Positions 9,163-19,310 are shown, counted from the stretch's first letter. The stretch is 64,000 nucleotides of DNA from Xylophilus sp. Leaf220 (GCF_001421705.1 NZ_LMKO01000025.1:124001-188000); one strand, 5' to 3'. Numbers and translations are program-made. Notes: generated by a model from the sequence alone, not told the origin.

Positions 9163-10269
9163 ATGTACAAAAACCTCGTAGCCGCGCTCGCGGCCGCCTG
9201 GGCTTTTCCCGCCGTTTTTCCCGCCCGTGCCGCGCCGGATGCGCCGCCCGCCGCATCCCCGCCCGTCAAGGCCGCCTTCGTCTACGTGACCCCGGTCACC
9301 GCCGCAGGCTGGGTGCGCCAGCACGAGGACGCACGCCAGGCGGTGCAGCGCGCCCTCGGCACCCGGGTGCAGACCAGCTTCGTCGAGGACGTGGCCGAAG
9401 GCGCCGACGCTGAGCGGGTGATCCGCGACCTGGCCCGGCAGGGCAACCGCATCATCTTCACCCCCAGCTTCGGCTACATGGAGCCGACCCTGAAGGTGGC
9501 GCGCGACTTTCCCGGCGTGAAGTTCGAATCGATCACCGGCTACAAGCAGGCGCCCAACGTGGCGACCGCCAACGCCCGCTACTACGAAGGCCGCTACCTG
9601 GCCGGCATCGCCGCCGGCCGGATGAGCAAGACCCACGTCGCCGGCTACGTGGCGGGCTTCCCGATCCCCGAGGTGCTGCAGGGCATCAACGCCTTCGCCC
9701 TCGGCATGCGCTCCGTCGATCCGAAGGCCCAGGTCCGGGTGGTGTGGCTCGACGCCTGGTTCGACCCGCCGAAGGAGCGCGACGCCGCCATGGCCCTGTT
9801 CGACCAGCAGGCCGACGTCGTCGCCTTCCACACCGGCTCTACCGCCGTCATGGCCGCGGCGCAGGAGCGCGGCAAGTGGGCCGTCGCCTACCACTCCGAC
9901 ATGCGTGCGATAGCACCCGACGCGCAGATCGTCGCCGTCACCCACCAATGGGGCGACTACTACACCCGCCGGGTGCAGGCGGTGGTCGACGGCACCTGGG
10001 CTCCGGGCAACCTCTGGGGCGGGGTGAAGGAGGGCATGATCCGCGTCGGCGACTTCGGCCGCACGGTGCCCCGGCCGGTACAGGACGAGGTCCTCGCCCG
10101 CCAGAAGGACATCGCCGCCGGCACCCTGCAGCCCTTCCGTGCCGTCGCCGCCGACATCCGCGACAACACCGGCACGGTGGCGATCGCACGAGGTACGCAA
10201 CTGTCGGACGAGCAGATCCTGAAGATGAACTGGCTGGTCGAGGGCGTACAGGGGCGGGTGGGGCGCTGA
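9163..10269 (+). CDS. BMP-family (PnrA-like) ABC transporter substrate-binding protein
   Basis: 368 residues with a signal peptide ending near residue 24 (ARA) and no lipobox cysteine, so probably a soluble periplasmic protein. The rest matches the Bmp/Med/PnrA family, which binds nucleosides or purines for ABC import; AFVYVTPVTAAGW, FTPSFGYMEPTLKVA, GYVAGFPIPEV and GSTAVMAAAQE are typical blocks. A strong AGAGGA ribosome binding site lies 5 bp before the ATG. The matching ATPase and permease genes are not in the window. Guanine deaminase follows 85 bp downstream, supporting a purine-related ligand, which is inference from context. Confidence 0.88.
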   Translation: MYKNLVAALAAAWAFPAVFPARAAPDAPPAASPPVKAAFVYVTPVTAAGWVRQHEDARQAVQRALGTRVQTSFVEDVAEGADAERVIRDLARQGNRIIFTPSFGYMEPTLKVARDFPGVKFESITGYKQAPNVATANARYYEGRYLAGIAAGRMSKTHVAGYVAGFPIPEVLQGINAFALGMRSVDPKAQVRVVWLDAWFDPPKERDAAMALFDQQADVVAFHTGSTAVMAAAQERGKWAVAYHSDMRAIAPDAQIVAVTHQWGDYYTRRVQAVVDGTWAPGNLWGGVKEGMIRVGDFGRTVPRPVQDEVLARQKDIAAGTLQPFRAVAADIRDNTGTVAIARGTQLSDEQILKMNWLVEGVQGRVGR

Positions 10270-10354
10270 TGCGCCGACCGCACCGCCCCGGCCGCATACG
10301 GCCTATCCGTGGCCGCGTATGCGCGCGGCCTGCCATTTGCTTAAAGTTTCTCCC

Positions 10355-11656
10355 ATGACCCACGCCTACCGCGCCGCCCTTCTCCGTTTCGCCGACGACC
10401 GTTCCGCCCTCTACGAGGAGGACGGGCTGTTGGTCGTGGGGCCCGACGCCGAGGGCCGGCAGGTGGTGCTGGCGGCCGGTGCCTACGGTGCGGTGGCGCC
10501 ACGGTATCCGCAGGTGCCGGTGGAGCATCTGCCAGGCCGCATCCTGGCGCCGGGCTTCGTGGACATGCACATCCACTATCCGCAGACCGACATCGTCGGC
10601 GCGCCGGCCGAGGGATTGCTGCCGTGGCTGGAGACCTACACCTTCCCGCACGAGTCGCGTTTCGACGACCCGGCCTTCGCGGCCGAGGTGGCCACGTTCT
10701 TCGCCGACGAGCTGCTGCGCAACGGCGTGACCACCGCGCTCACTTTCGCTACTTCGCATCCGCAGTCGGTCGATGCCCTGTTCGCCGAGGCGCAGCGCCG
10801 GCAGATGCGGCTGATCACCGGCAAGGTGCTGCAGGACCGCCATTCGCCCGACGGCGTGCGCGACCGCACCGAGCAGAGCCTGCAGGACACCGAATCGCTG
10901 ATCCGCAAGTGGCACGGCGTCGACCGCCTGGGCTACGCGATCACGCCGCGTTTCGCACCCACCAGCACCGAGGCGCAGCTGCGCGGCGCGGGCGACCTCG
11001 CGGCGCAGTACGCCGATACCTGGATCCAGTCGCACGTGGCCGAGAACCTGGGCGAGATCGCCTGGGCGCGGGAGCTGTTTCCGGCGTCGCGCAGCTACCT
11101 GGCGGTCTACGACGATTTCGGCCTGATGCGGGAGCGGGCCGTCTACGCCCACTGCATCCACTTCGACGACGACGACCGTGCCCTGATGCGCGACCGCCGC
11201 ACCGTCGCCGCGGTCAGTCCCACCAGCAACCTGTTCCTCGGCAGCGGCTTCTTCGACTATGCGGGCGCCGACCGGGTCGGCTTCGGCTACGGCCTGGCCA
11301 GCGACGTGGGCGGCGGCACCAGCTTCAGCCCGTTCGCCACGATGCTGGCCGCCTACTACGTCGGCCGCGAGGGCCAGACGAAGCCGGGCCTGAGCCTGTC
11401 GCCGCAGCATCTCTGGTGGCAGCACACAGCGGGCGCCGCGGCGGCGCTCGGCCTGGGCGGCACCATCGGCAGCCTGCAGCCGGGCACCGAGGCCGACTTC
11501 GTGGTGCTGAACCCGAAGGCAACGCCGCTGCTGGCCCGGCGTACCGCGCAGGCGCAGAACCTGGACGAACTGCTCTTCGCGATGATCGTGCTGGGTGACG
11601 ACCGGCTGATCGAGCGCACCGTCATCTCGCAGGCTTCGGCGGCCGGTTCCGAATGA
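10355..11656 (+). CDS. guaD: Guanine deaminase
   Basis: 433-residue amidohydrolase that converts guanine to xanthine with release of ammonia, a step in purine salvage and catabolism. The metal-binding HxH is in DMHIHYPQTD (residues 70-79), followed by guanine-deaminase-specific TYTFPHE. QSHVAEN and YAHCIH supply the further zinc-binding histidines, and ASDVGGG the final catalytic Asp. The ATG at 10355 fits the family N-terminus; the 12 codons upstream are not conserved in kind. It follows the BMP-family binding-protein gene, consistent with uptake and breakdown of purines. The stop codon coincides with the edge of repeat copy R2. Confidence 0.92.
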   Translation: MTHAYRAALLRFADDRSALYEEDGLLVVGPDAEGRQVVLAAGAYGAVAPRYPQVPVEHLPGRILAPGFVDMHIHYPQTDIVGAPAEGLLPWLETYTFPHESRFDDPAFAAEVATFFADELLRNGVTTALTFATSHPQSVDALFAEAQRRQMRLITGKVLQDRHSPDGVRDRTEQSLQDTESLIRKWHGVDRLGYAITPRFAPTSTEAQLRGAGDLAAQYADTWIQSHVAENLGEIAWARELFPASRSYLAVYDDFGLMRERAVYAHCIHFDDDDRALMRDRRTVAAVSPTSNLFLGSGFFDYAGADRVGFGYGLASDVGGGTSFSPFATMLAAYYVGREGQTKPGLSLSPQHLWWQHTAGAAAALGLGGTIGSLQPGTEADFVVLNPKATPLLARRTAQAQNLDELLFAMIVLGDDRLIERTVISQASAAGSE

Positions 11657-11710
11657 AAAGTGGCTGCAGCCGGCGTCCCGTGCCGGCCTGTAGCTATCGA
11701 AAGAGGAGCA
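11654..11710 (-). repeat. Two-hairpin intergenic repeat, copy R2
   Basis: Consensus strand is minus. The 17-nt module at 11693-11709 has a mutated arm (GCTAT-CGAAAGA-GGAGC on plus). The GCCGGC hairpin is at about 11669-11686. The T-rich end (ATGAAAAG on plus) overlaps the TGA stop of guaD, so the repeat appears to supply the stop codon. Confidence 0.8.
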
Positions 11711-11785
11711 AAGGTCGATAAGATCGGCAGCGGCGCCGGTGCGACAATCGCCGGCTTTGTTTTCTCTGCCGAAGGCCCGTTTTCC

Positions 11786-12352
11786 ATGACCATCAAAAGC
11801 GACAAGTGGATCCGCCGCATGGCCGAGCAGCACGGCATGATCGAGCCGTTCGAGCCGGCCCAGGTGCGCCAGAACGGCGACAAGAAGATCATCAGCTACG
11901 GCACCAGCAGTTACGGCTACGACATCCGCTGCGCGCCCGAGTTCAAGGTCTTCACCAACATCCACAGCACGGTGGTGGACCCGAAGAACTTCGACGAGAA
12001 GAGCTTCGTCGACATGCACGGCGACTACTGCATCATCCCGCCCAACAGCTTCGCGCTGGCACGGACCGTCGAGTACTTCCGCATCCCGCGCAACGTGCTG
12101 ACGATCTGCCTGGGCAAGAGCACCTACGCCCGCTGCGGGATCATCGTCAACGTCACCCCGTTCGAGCCCGAGTGGGAAGGCTACGTGACGCTGGAGTTCT
12201 CCAACACCACGCCGCTGCCGGCCAAGATCTACGCGGGCGAAGGCTGCGCGCAGGTGCTCTTCTTCGAGAGCGACGAAGTCTGCGAGACCAGCTACAAGGA
12301 CCGGGGCGGCAAGTACCAGGGCCAGCACGGCGTGACCCTGCCGCGGGCCTGA
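11786..12352 (+). CDS. dcd: dCTP deaminase
   Basis: 188-residue enzyme that deaminates dCTP to dUTP, feeding dTTP synthesis. Length matches the proteobacterial homotrimeric form (about 188-193). Family blocks include MTIKSDKWI at the N-terminus, [24 protein letters not shown] (the SxxR region of the active site), [10 protein letters not shown] with the catalytic Glu, and the C-terminal GGKYQGQ closing segment. The ATG at 11786 gives the expected N-terminus. A -10-like GACAAT lies about 35 bp upstream. The gene stands between repeat R2 and a small membrane-protein gene. Confidence 0.95.
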   Translation: MTIKSDKWIRRMAEQHGMIEPFEPAQVRQNGDKKIISYGTSSYGYDIRCAPEFKVFTNIHSTVVDPKNFDEKSFVDMHGDYCIIPPNSFALARTVEYFRIPRNVLTICLGKSTYARCGIIVNVTPFEPEWEGYVTLEFSNTTPLPAKIYAGEGCAQVLFFESDEVCETSYKDRGGKYQGQHGVTLPRA

Positions 12353-12485
12353 CTGAGAACGCAATTTGCCCGGTCACGGCCGGCGTACGCCGCTTTCGGA
12401 TTTGTCCTACGAGTCGATACGAAGTCCGCCCGGGGTGCAAGTTACGTAACAAAATAGCATGGAGCCATTCCAGCAGGAGGCCACC

Positions 12486-12848
12486 ATGTCCGCATTCAAA
12501 CAAATCGCCCAACTCGTCGACGCACCTTTCGCCATCGTGGTGGGATCGGTCGGTGCAGTCCTGATCGCCATCCAGCTCGGCGCCGTCGGCATGGTGGCGC
12601 AGGCCCAGGTCGACAAGGCCCACGAGCGCGACAACCATGCGCAGGGCCAGCGCATCGCCGTAGCGCACTGCCTGGGCGCGCAGGGCGTCGGTGGTCACGC
12701 CGCCTGCGTCAAGGAGCAGATGGAGCGGTCGCCCGCAGGGAACGATGCCCGCATCGATACGCTGGCCGTGTCGTCGGTGGCGGCCCGGAACACGTTCGTC
12801 GCCAGCGACGCCGGTTTCGTGCCGGTGGGCTACACCTACAGCCGCTGA
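12486..12848 (+). CDS. Small single-span membrane protein of unknown function
   Basis: 120 residues. An AGGAGG ribosome binding site at about 12475-12480 decides this start over an ATG 27 bp upstream. The protein has a short N-terminal segment, one long hydrophobic span (about 14-38, FAIVVGSVGAVLIAIQLGAV), and a hydrophilic domain with two cysteines (Cys62, Cys74) that could form a disulfide if it lies in the periplasm. The C-terminus ends in VGYTYSR. I do not recognise the family. The strong ribosome binding site and the excellent terminator just downstream argue that it is a real, expressed gene. Confidence 0.65.
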   Translation: MSAFKQIAQLVDAPFAIVVGSVGAVLIAIQLGAVGMVAQAQVDKAHERDNHAQGQRIAVAHCLGAQGVGGHAACVKEQMERSPAGNDARIDTLAVSSVAARNTFVASDAGFVPVGYTYSR

Positions 12849-12882
12849 GGCCCTTGTCGACGCCGGCAGCGTCGTCCATCGC

Positions 12883-12924
12883 ACCATGCAAAACGCCGAC
12901 CGGCAGGTCGGCGTTTTGCATGGT
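12883..12924. terminator. Perfect 19-bp inverted repeat, bidirectional terminator
   Basis: A 19-bp stem with no mismatch surrounds a 4-base loop (GGCA at 12902-12905). Each arm contains AAAACGCCGACC or its complement, so each strand has a GC stem followed by TTTT. It lies between two convergent genes, the small membrane protein and the hydrolase, and can serve both. Confidence 0.88.
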
Positions 12925-12937
12925 GTGGAGCAGACGG

Positions 12938-13774
12938 TCAGCGGCTCTGGCTGAAGGCGATCAGGTCGGCATTCAACTGGTCCTTGTGGGTGACGAAGAG
13001 GCCGTGCGGGGCGCCGTCGTAGCGCTTGTATTCGGCCGACGGCAGCGCCTTGGCGGCCTCGTCGCCGCTGGCGGCCGGTGGCACGGTGCCGTCGTCGGTG
13101 CCGTGGATGATCAGCGTCGGCACCGTGATCTTGGCCAGGTCTGCACGGAAGTCGGTTTCGCTGAAGGCGCGCACGCAATCGACCGTGGCCTTGGGCGAGG
13201 CGGGCAGGGCCAGGCTCTGTGCCCAATCCAGGGTCGCGGAACTGACCGGATGGCTCAGCAGGCCCACGCCGAAGAACTTCTTGCCGAACCCTTCCAGGAA
13301 GCCGGGCCGGTCGCCCTGCAGTCCGTCGACCATCTCGTCGAAGACGCTCTTGTCGACGCCGGTGGCGTTGTCGGCCGTCTTCAACAGATAGGGCGTCACC
13401 GCGCTCATCAGGACGACGGCGCCGATGCGGCTCTGGCCGTGGCGGCCGATGTAGCGTGCGACTTCGCCGCCGCCCATCGAGAAGCCGACGAGCACCGCGT
13501 CCTTCACGTCCAGGTGTTCCAGCAGCGCATGCAGGTCGTCGGCCAGGGTGTCGTAGTCGTAGCCGTTCCAGGGCTTGGACGACTCGCCGAAGCCGCGGCG
13601 GTCGTAGGCGATGACCCGCAGGCCGTGCTTCGGCAGCTCGGCCAGCTGGTACTCCCACGACTTGTGCGACAGCGGCCATCCGTGGATCAGCACCACCGGC
13701 CGGCCCTGGCCGAGGTCCACGTAGTGCAGGTCTACGTTCTCGCCGGAATTGCCAGGAATAGTCAATATGCTCAT
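12938..13774 (-). CDS. Alpha/beta hydrolase, non-haem haloperoxidase-like
   Basis: 278-residue alpha/beta hydrolase of the cofactor-free haloperoxidase/esterase group. The oxyanion motif is HGWPLS (31-36), the nucleophile elbow GFSMGG carries Ser99, and the triad is completed by an Asp in HGTDDGTVP (about 228) and His257 in APHGLF. The true substrate is probably an ester; halogenation is a side activity in this family. I chose the ATG at 13772-13774, which has AAAGG a few bases upstream; the 58 codons before it are not family-like. It diverges from the zinc-peptidase gene. Confidence 0.88.
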   Translation of the reverse strand: MSILTIPGNSGENVDLHYVDLGQGRPVVLIHGWPLSHKSWEYQLAELPKHGLRVIAYDRRGFGESSKPWNGYDYDTLADDLHALLEHLDVKDAVLVGFSMGGGEVARYIGRHGQSRIGAVVLMSAVTPYLLKTADNATGVDKSVFDEMVDGLQGDRPGFLEGFGKKFFGVGLLSHPVSSATLDWAQSLALPASPKATVDCVRAFSETDFRADLAKITVPTLIIHGTDDGTVPPAASGDEAAKALPSAEYKRYDGAPHGLFVTHKDQLNADLIAFSQSR

Positions 13775-14041
13775 AAGAACCTTTCGTATGGAGGTGGATG
13801 TTTTCGAGCGGACATGTCCATCGCCGCTGTCAGGCCAACAGTGTTCGGAGCGGCGCACGGCCGCGATGTGAGGCGCCGCCGCAGGCATCGGTAGTCCACC
13901 TGCCTGCCGACGCGCGGGATTTCGGACGGCACCTGCGCCGCGCGGCAATTGCTACGGAAGGAAACCCCGGCGAATGCGCCGGATCGCCGCCGCTACCATC
14001 GGCGCTTCGCCGGAAACCCTTTCCCGGCACAGGAGCTACGC

Positions 14042-14923
14042 ATGCGCTGGGAAGGCAACGAACAATCCGACAACGTCGAGGACCGGCGCAGCGAAGGCGG
14101 CGGAGGGGGTGGCGGCTTCGGTATCGGGGGGCGCAGCATCGGCATCGGCACGATCGCCGTCGCCCTGATCGGCGGCTGGGTGCTGGGCATCAATCCGCTC
14201 ACCATGCTGAGCATGCTCAGCGGCGGATCGCCTGCGCCGCAGGCCCAGCACCAGGGACCGGCGCACGCGCCGCCCGCCAACGACCAGCAGGCGGCCTTCG
14301 TCTCCACCGTGCTGCGCAATACGGAAGAAGTTTGGGGCCAGATCTTCCGCGAGCAGGGCGGCACCTACCAGCCGGCGCGGCTGGTCCTGTTCCGCGGCGC
14401 CACGCCGACCGCCTGCGGCACCGGCCAGTCGGCGATGGGCCCGTTCTACTGCCCGGGCGACAAGAAGGTCTATATCGATCTGGGTTTCTACGACACGCTC
14501 AAGAACCAGCTCGGCGCGCCCGGTGAGTTCGCCCAGGCCTATGTCATCGCCCACGAGATCGGTCACCACGTGCAGGACGAACTGGGCATCACCGCCAAGG
14601 TCGATGCGCTGCGCGGCCGCCAGAGCCAGTCGCAGAACAACGCGACCAGCGTACGGGTGGAGTTGCAGGCCGATTGCTTCGCCGGGGTGTGGGCGCAGCG
14701 CTCGCAGCAGTCCAAGCAGTGGCTCGACCCGGGCGACATCGCCGCGGCGATGAACGCGGCCGAGAAGATCGGCGACGACACCTTGCAGCGCTCCGCCGGC
14801 CGGGCGGTGGTGCCCGACAGCTTCACCCACGGCTCCAGCGCCCAGCGCCAGCGCTGGTTCAACACCGGCTACCAGAGCGGCGACATCAAGACCTGCGACA
14901 CCTTCAACGCGCGAAGTTTGTAA
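14042..14923 (+). CDS. Neutral zinc metallopeptidase, YpfJ family
   Basis: 293 residues with an N-terminal RWEGxxxSxNVEDRR-type motif, a Gly-rich linker, one membrane span (about 38-58), and a zinc-peptidase domain. The metal-binding HEIGHH is at residues 171-176, and a later Glu-containing helix (VELQADCFAGVW) supplies the third ligand. This is the KPN_02809/YpfJ family, which is membrane-anchored and probably acts in the periplasm; substrates are unknown. It starts 267 bp from the divergent hydrolase gene. Repeat R3 follows its stop. Confidence 0.9.
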   Translation: MRWEGNEQSDNVEDRRSEGGGGGGGFGIGGRSIGIGTIAVALIGGWVLGINPLTMLSMLSGGSPAPQAQHQGPAHAPPANDQQAAFVSTVLRNTEEVWGQIFREQGGTYQPARLVLFRGATPTACGTGQSAMGPFYCPGDKKVYIDLGFYDTLKNQLGAPGEFAQAYVIAHEIGHHVQDELGITAKVDALRGRQSQSQNNATSVRVELQADCFAGVWAQRSQQSKQWLDPGDIAAAMNAAEKIGDDTLQRSAGRAVVPDSFTHGSSAQRQRWFNTGYQSGDIKTCDTFNARSL

Positions 14924-14930
14924 TCGAATA

Positions 14931-14980
14931 GGCCGCGGGCCGGCGCCGGATGCCGGCATCCAGCTATGGATTCGATAGCA
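14931..14980 (-). repeat. Two-hairpin intergenic repeat, copy R3
   Basis: Consensus strand is minus. The 17-nt module at 14963-14979 reads GCTAT-GGATTCG-ATAGC on plus. The adjacent hairpin is GCCGGCGCC against the GCCGGC at about 14952. The T-run end is lost in this copy. It begins 7 bp after the stop of the zinc-peptidase gene. Confidence 0.8.
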
Positions 14981-15013
14981 AAGGCAGGGTCGTTGCAAGG
15001 CCGCATCCGCGTC

Positions 15014-15044
15014 TTGACGCCTGCCGGCACAGCAGTGCGACAAT
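15014..15044 (+). promoter_or_regulatory. Candidate sigma-70 promoter of the DEAD-box helicase gene
   Basis: TTGACG at 15014-15019 and GACAAT at 15039-15044, separated by 19 bp (or 18 bp if CGACAA is used). The helicase ATG follows 10 bp later, so the leader would be very short. Spacing is slightly long. Confidence 0.45.
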
Positions 15045-15054
15045 AGAAGGCTTC

Positions 15055-16644
<1,590 letters not shown>

Positions 16645-16674
16645 GCCGCCGGACGCGCGGCGTTCACACCGAAG

Positions 16675-16704
16675 AAAAAACGGCCTGTCGGCCGTTTTTC
16701 TTTT
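16675..16704. terminator. Bidirectional intrinsic terminator between helicase gene and apaH
   Basis: Stem AAAAACGGCC / GGCCGTTTTT around loop TGTC (16686-16689), with T-runs on both strands. It separates two convergent genes. Confidence 0.9.
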
Positions 16705-16756
16705 GGCGGCTGGACGAGCGACGGCGACCGGCCCTTGCGGCGCGGGTCCGGTCGGT

Positions 16757-17599
16757 TCAGCCCGGCACCTGCGCCTGCTCGCATTCCACGTCGATACGCT
16801 CGTTCTCGGCCGCCGTCGCACCCAGCCGTACTGCCGTGAGGCATCCGCCCCAGACGCACCCGGTGTCGAGCGACAGCAACCGCGGCCTGTCGATCCAGCC
16901 CAGCGTCGACCAATGGCCGAAGGCGACCGTCTGCTCTGCCGTACGACGACCGGGCAGGTCGAACCACGGCAGCAGACCCTCGGGTGCCTTGGCCGCGCCT
17001 TCCTTCGCATCGAAATCCATCCGCCCGTCCGGGTGGCAGAAGCGCAGCCGGGTCAGCACGTTCACGATCACCCGCAGCCGCTCCGTGCCCCGCAGGTCGT
17101 CGTGCCATGCGTTTGGCATGTTGCCGAAGACGCGCGACAGAAACCCGGTCGGATCGGGCCCCTGCAACTGCGCCTCGACCTCGGCCGCCCGGGCCATCGT
17201 GTCGTCCGCGCTCCACTGCGGCAGCACGCCCGCATGGACCAGCAGCAGGTCCTGCTGGCCGTGCTGCAGCCGGTAGGCCAGCGGCTGGTGCCGGAGCCAG
17301 TCGAGCAGGGCCGTGCGGTCGGGGGCCGCCAGTAGGTCGGCCAGGGTGTCGGCCCGGTGGGCCTTGCGCACGCCTTCGGCCACCGCCAGCAGGTGCAGGT
17401 CGTGGTTGCCGAGGAGGCAGCGGATCGCGTCGCCATCCTTCATCGCCCGGCGCACCACCGCGGCCGAAGCCGGGCCCCGGTTGACCAGATCGCCCAGCAG
17501 ATAGAGCGTGTCGCGGCTCGGCGAGAACCCGATTTCCTGCATCAGGGACACGAGTGCCGCATCGCAACCTTGTATATCGCCTATCAGGTACATTGACAT
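16757..17599 (-). CDS. apaH: Symmetrical bis(5'-nucleosyl)-tetraphosphatase ApaH
   Basis: 280-residue metallophosphoesterase that splits Ap4A into two ADP; it also removes Np4 caps from RNA in E. coli. The metal-site motifs are GDIQGC (7-12), GDLVNRGP (36-43) and GNHD (64-67), and later histidines occur in LLVHAG and FGHWSTLG. Length matches the family. The first ATG (17599) or the one two codons later are both possible. The start lies only 23 bp from the divergent CNNM gene, so its promoter probably extends into that gene. Confidence 0.95.
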   Translation of the reverse strand: MSMYLIGDIQGCDAALVSLMQEIGFSPSRDTLYLLGDLVNRGPASAAVVRRAMKDGDAIRCLLGNHDLHLLAVAEGVRKAHRADTLADLLAAPDRTALLDWLRHQPLAYRLQHGQQDLLLVHAGVLPQWSADDTMARAAEVEAQLQGPDPTGFLSRVFGNMPNAWHDDLRGTERLRVIVNVLTRLRFCHPDGRMDFDAKEGAAKAPEGLLPWFDLPGRRTAEQTVAFGHWSTLGWIDRPRLLSLDTGCVWGGCLTAVRLGATAAENERIDVECEQAQVPG

Positions 17600-17622
17600 G
17601 CCCCGATTCTCTACTGGCCTGC

Positions 17623-18930
17623 ATGGATTTCTTGCTCATTGCGCTGCTGACACTTCTCAACGGCGTATTCGCCATGTCCGAACTGGCATTGGCCTCCAGC
17701 CGGCGCGCGCGGTTGATCGCACTGGCCGAATCGGGCGACAAGGGTGCGTCGGCGGCCCTGGCCCTGCTCGACAATCCCACGCAGTTCCTGTCGTCGGTCC
17801 AGGTGGGGATCACCTCGATCGGCATGCTCAACGGCATCCTCGGCGAGGCTGCGTTCAGCGACGACGTCGCAGTGTTGTTGCAGACCGTGGGCGCCCCGGC
17901 GCGGGCCGCCGAGATCGGCGCCACCGCGATCGTGGTGACGATCATCACCTTCATCACCATCGTCTTCGGCGAACTGGTGCCCAAGCGCATCGGCCAGCTC
18001 TATCCCGAGAAGGTGGCGCTGTGGGTGTCGCGTCCGATGACCTGGGTGGCGACGATCGCCAAGCCCTTCGTGCACCTCCTGTCGTTCAGCACCCATGCGG
18101 TGCTGAAACTGCTGCGGGTCGACAACGCCGCCGAGCGGCCGGTCACCGAAGCGGAAATCGTCGCCAGCCTGGAGGAAGGCGTGGACGCCGGCATCATCGA
18201 ACACCAGGAGCACCGCATGGTGCAGAACGTGTTCCACTTGGACGACCGGCCACTCACCTCGCTGATGGTTCCGCGGGCCGACATCGAATGGCTGCCGGCG
18301 ATGGCCACGGTGCGCGACGCCTTGGAGCATGCGGTCAAGGGAGGCGACCGTGGGTCCCACTCGTGGTACCCCGTCTGCCGGGGCTCGCTGGACGACGTGG
18401 TGGGCATTGTGAGCCTCTCGCATCTGCTGGCGCTCGAAGCCGATTCGGCCGGACCGATCGAATCCTATGTACTGCCGGCGTCGTTCCTGCCGGAAACGCT
18501 CTCGGGCATGGAGTTGCTGGAGCAGTTCCGGGCGCAGTCGGGCCGCATGGTGTTCGTAGTCGACGAATATGGTGTGGTGCAGGGCCTGATGACTCCCCGC
18601 GACCTGCTGGAGGCGATTACCGGAGAGCTGCAGCCCGGGGCCGAAGCCCAGGCATGGGCCACGCAGCGGGGCGACGGTTCCTGGCTGCTCGACGGTTTGA
18701 TGCCGATCGGCGAACTCAAAGCGCGTCTGGATATTCGGGATCTGCCGGGCGAGGACCGCAATCTCTACAACACGCTGGCCGGGCTTCTGATGTCGGAATC
18801 GGGTCGCTTGCCGGTCACCGGCGAACAGATCGAGTGTGCCGGCTGGATATTCGAGGTGGTGGATCTGGACGGCAAGCGCATCGATAAAGTGATGGCGATG
18901 CTGCCGCCGGAATCGGCGACCACGGGTTAA
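17623..18930 (+). CDS. CNNM/CorC-type membrane protein (DUF21, CBS pair, CorC domain)
   Basis: 435 residues: an N-terminal DUF21 membrane domain with three or four spans (from MDFLLIALLTLLNGVFAMSE, with the conserved SELA), a CBS pair around 195-315 (typical segment LTSLMVPRADIEWL), and a C-terminal CorC_HlyC domain around 345-430. Family members are linked to magnesium or cobalt efflux and resistance; the older name is hemolysin family. The ATG at 17623 gives a membrane segment right at the N-terminus, as expected. It diverges from apaH with almost no spacer, and the H-NS gene follows 74 bp downstream. Confidence 0.88.
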   Translation: MDFLLIALLTLLNGVFAMSELALASSRRARLIALAESGDKGASAALALLDNPTQFLSSVQVGITSIGMLNGILGEAAFSDDVAVLLQTVGAPARAAEIGATAIVVTIITFITIVFGELVPKRIGQLYPEKVALWVSRPMTWVATIAKPFVHLLSFSTHAVLKLLRVDNAAERPVTEAEIVASLEEGVDAGIIEHQEHRMVQNVFHLDDRPLTSLMVPRADIEWLPAMATVRDALEHAVKGGDRGSHSWYPVCRGSLDDVVGIVSLSHLLALEADSAGPIESYVLPASFLPETLSGMELLEQFRAQSGRMVFVVDEYGVVQGLMTPRDLLEAITGELQPGAEAQAWATQRGDGSWLLDGLMPIGELKARLDIRDLPGEDRNLYNTLAGLLMSESGRLPVTGEQIECAGWIFEVVDLDGKRIDKVMAMLPPESATTG

Positions 18931-18943
18931 TCTTTTTGGGGTC

Positions 18944-18974
18944 TTGCGTTCGGCAGCCACCTATTATCTATAAT
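18944..18974 (+). promoter_or_regulatory. Candidate promoter of the H-NS gene
   Basis: A perfect TATAAT at 18969-18974 in a locally AT-rich patch, with TTGCGT at 18944-18949 as a possible -35 (19-bp spacing). The ATG follows 30 bp downstream. The AT-richness would also suit self-binding by H-NS. Confidence 0.55.
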
Positions 18975-19004
18975 GATGATTTGCAAACTAACTCCGGGCA
19001 TGCC

Positions 19005-19310
19005 ATGACGACCTCCTACAAAGACCTGATCAAGCAGCGCGAAGCACTTGAAAACCAAATCAAGGACGCACGCCAGCGCGAAACATCGGATGCCGTGTCC
19101 CGTGTTCGCAGCATCATCGAAGAATTCGACCTGACCGCCGAAGACGTGTTCCCACCTGCCACCCGCACCCGTGCCGCATCCAGCGCCAAGGGCGGCAAGG
19201 TAGCTGCCAAGTACCGTGACCCTGCCACCGGTGCCACCTGGACCGGCCGCGGCAAGGCGCCGCGTTGGATCCAGAACGAAGACCGCGCCCGCTTCGCCAT
19301 CGCCGACTAA
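19005..19310 (+). CDS. H-NS family nucleoid-associated protein
   Basis: 101 residues. The N-terminal half is a charged coiled coil (from SYKDLIKQREALENQI to about residue 48) for oligomerisation, then a linker, then the DNA-binding motif YRDPATGATWTGRGKAPRWI at about 67-86, the betaproteobacterial version of the H-NS AT-hook-like loop. Such proteins bind AT-rich DNA and silence transcription. The protein is shorter than E. coli H-NS (137), as is usual in Burkholderiales. A clear TATAAT promoter precedes it and a terminator follows. Confidence 0.92.
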   Translation: MTTSYKDLIKQREALENQIKDARQRETSDAVSRVRSIIEEFDLTAEDVFPPATRTRAASSAKGGKVAAKYRDPATGATWTGRGKAPRWIQNEDRARFAIAD

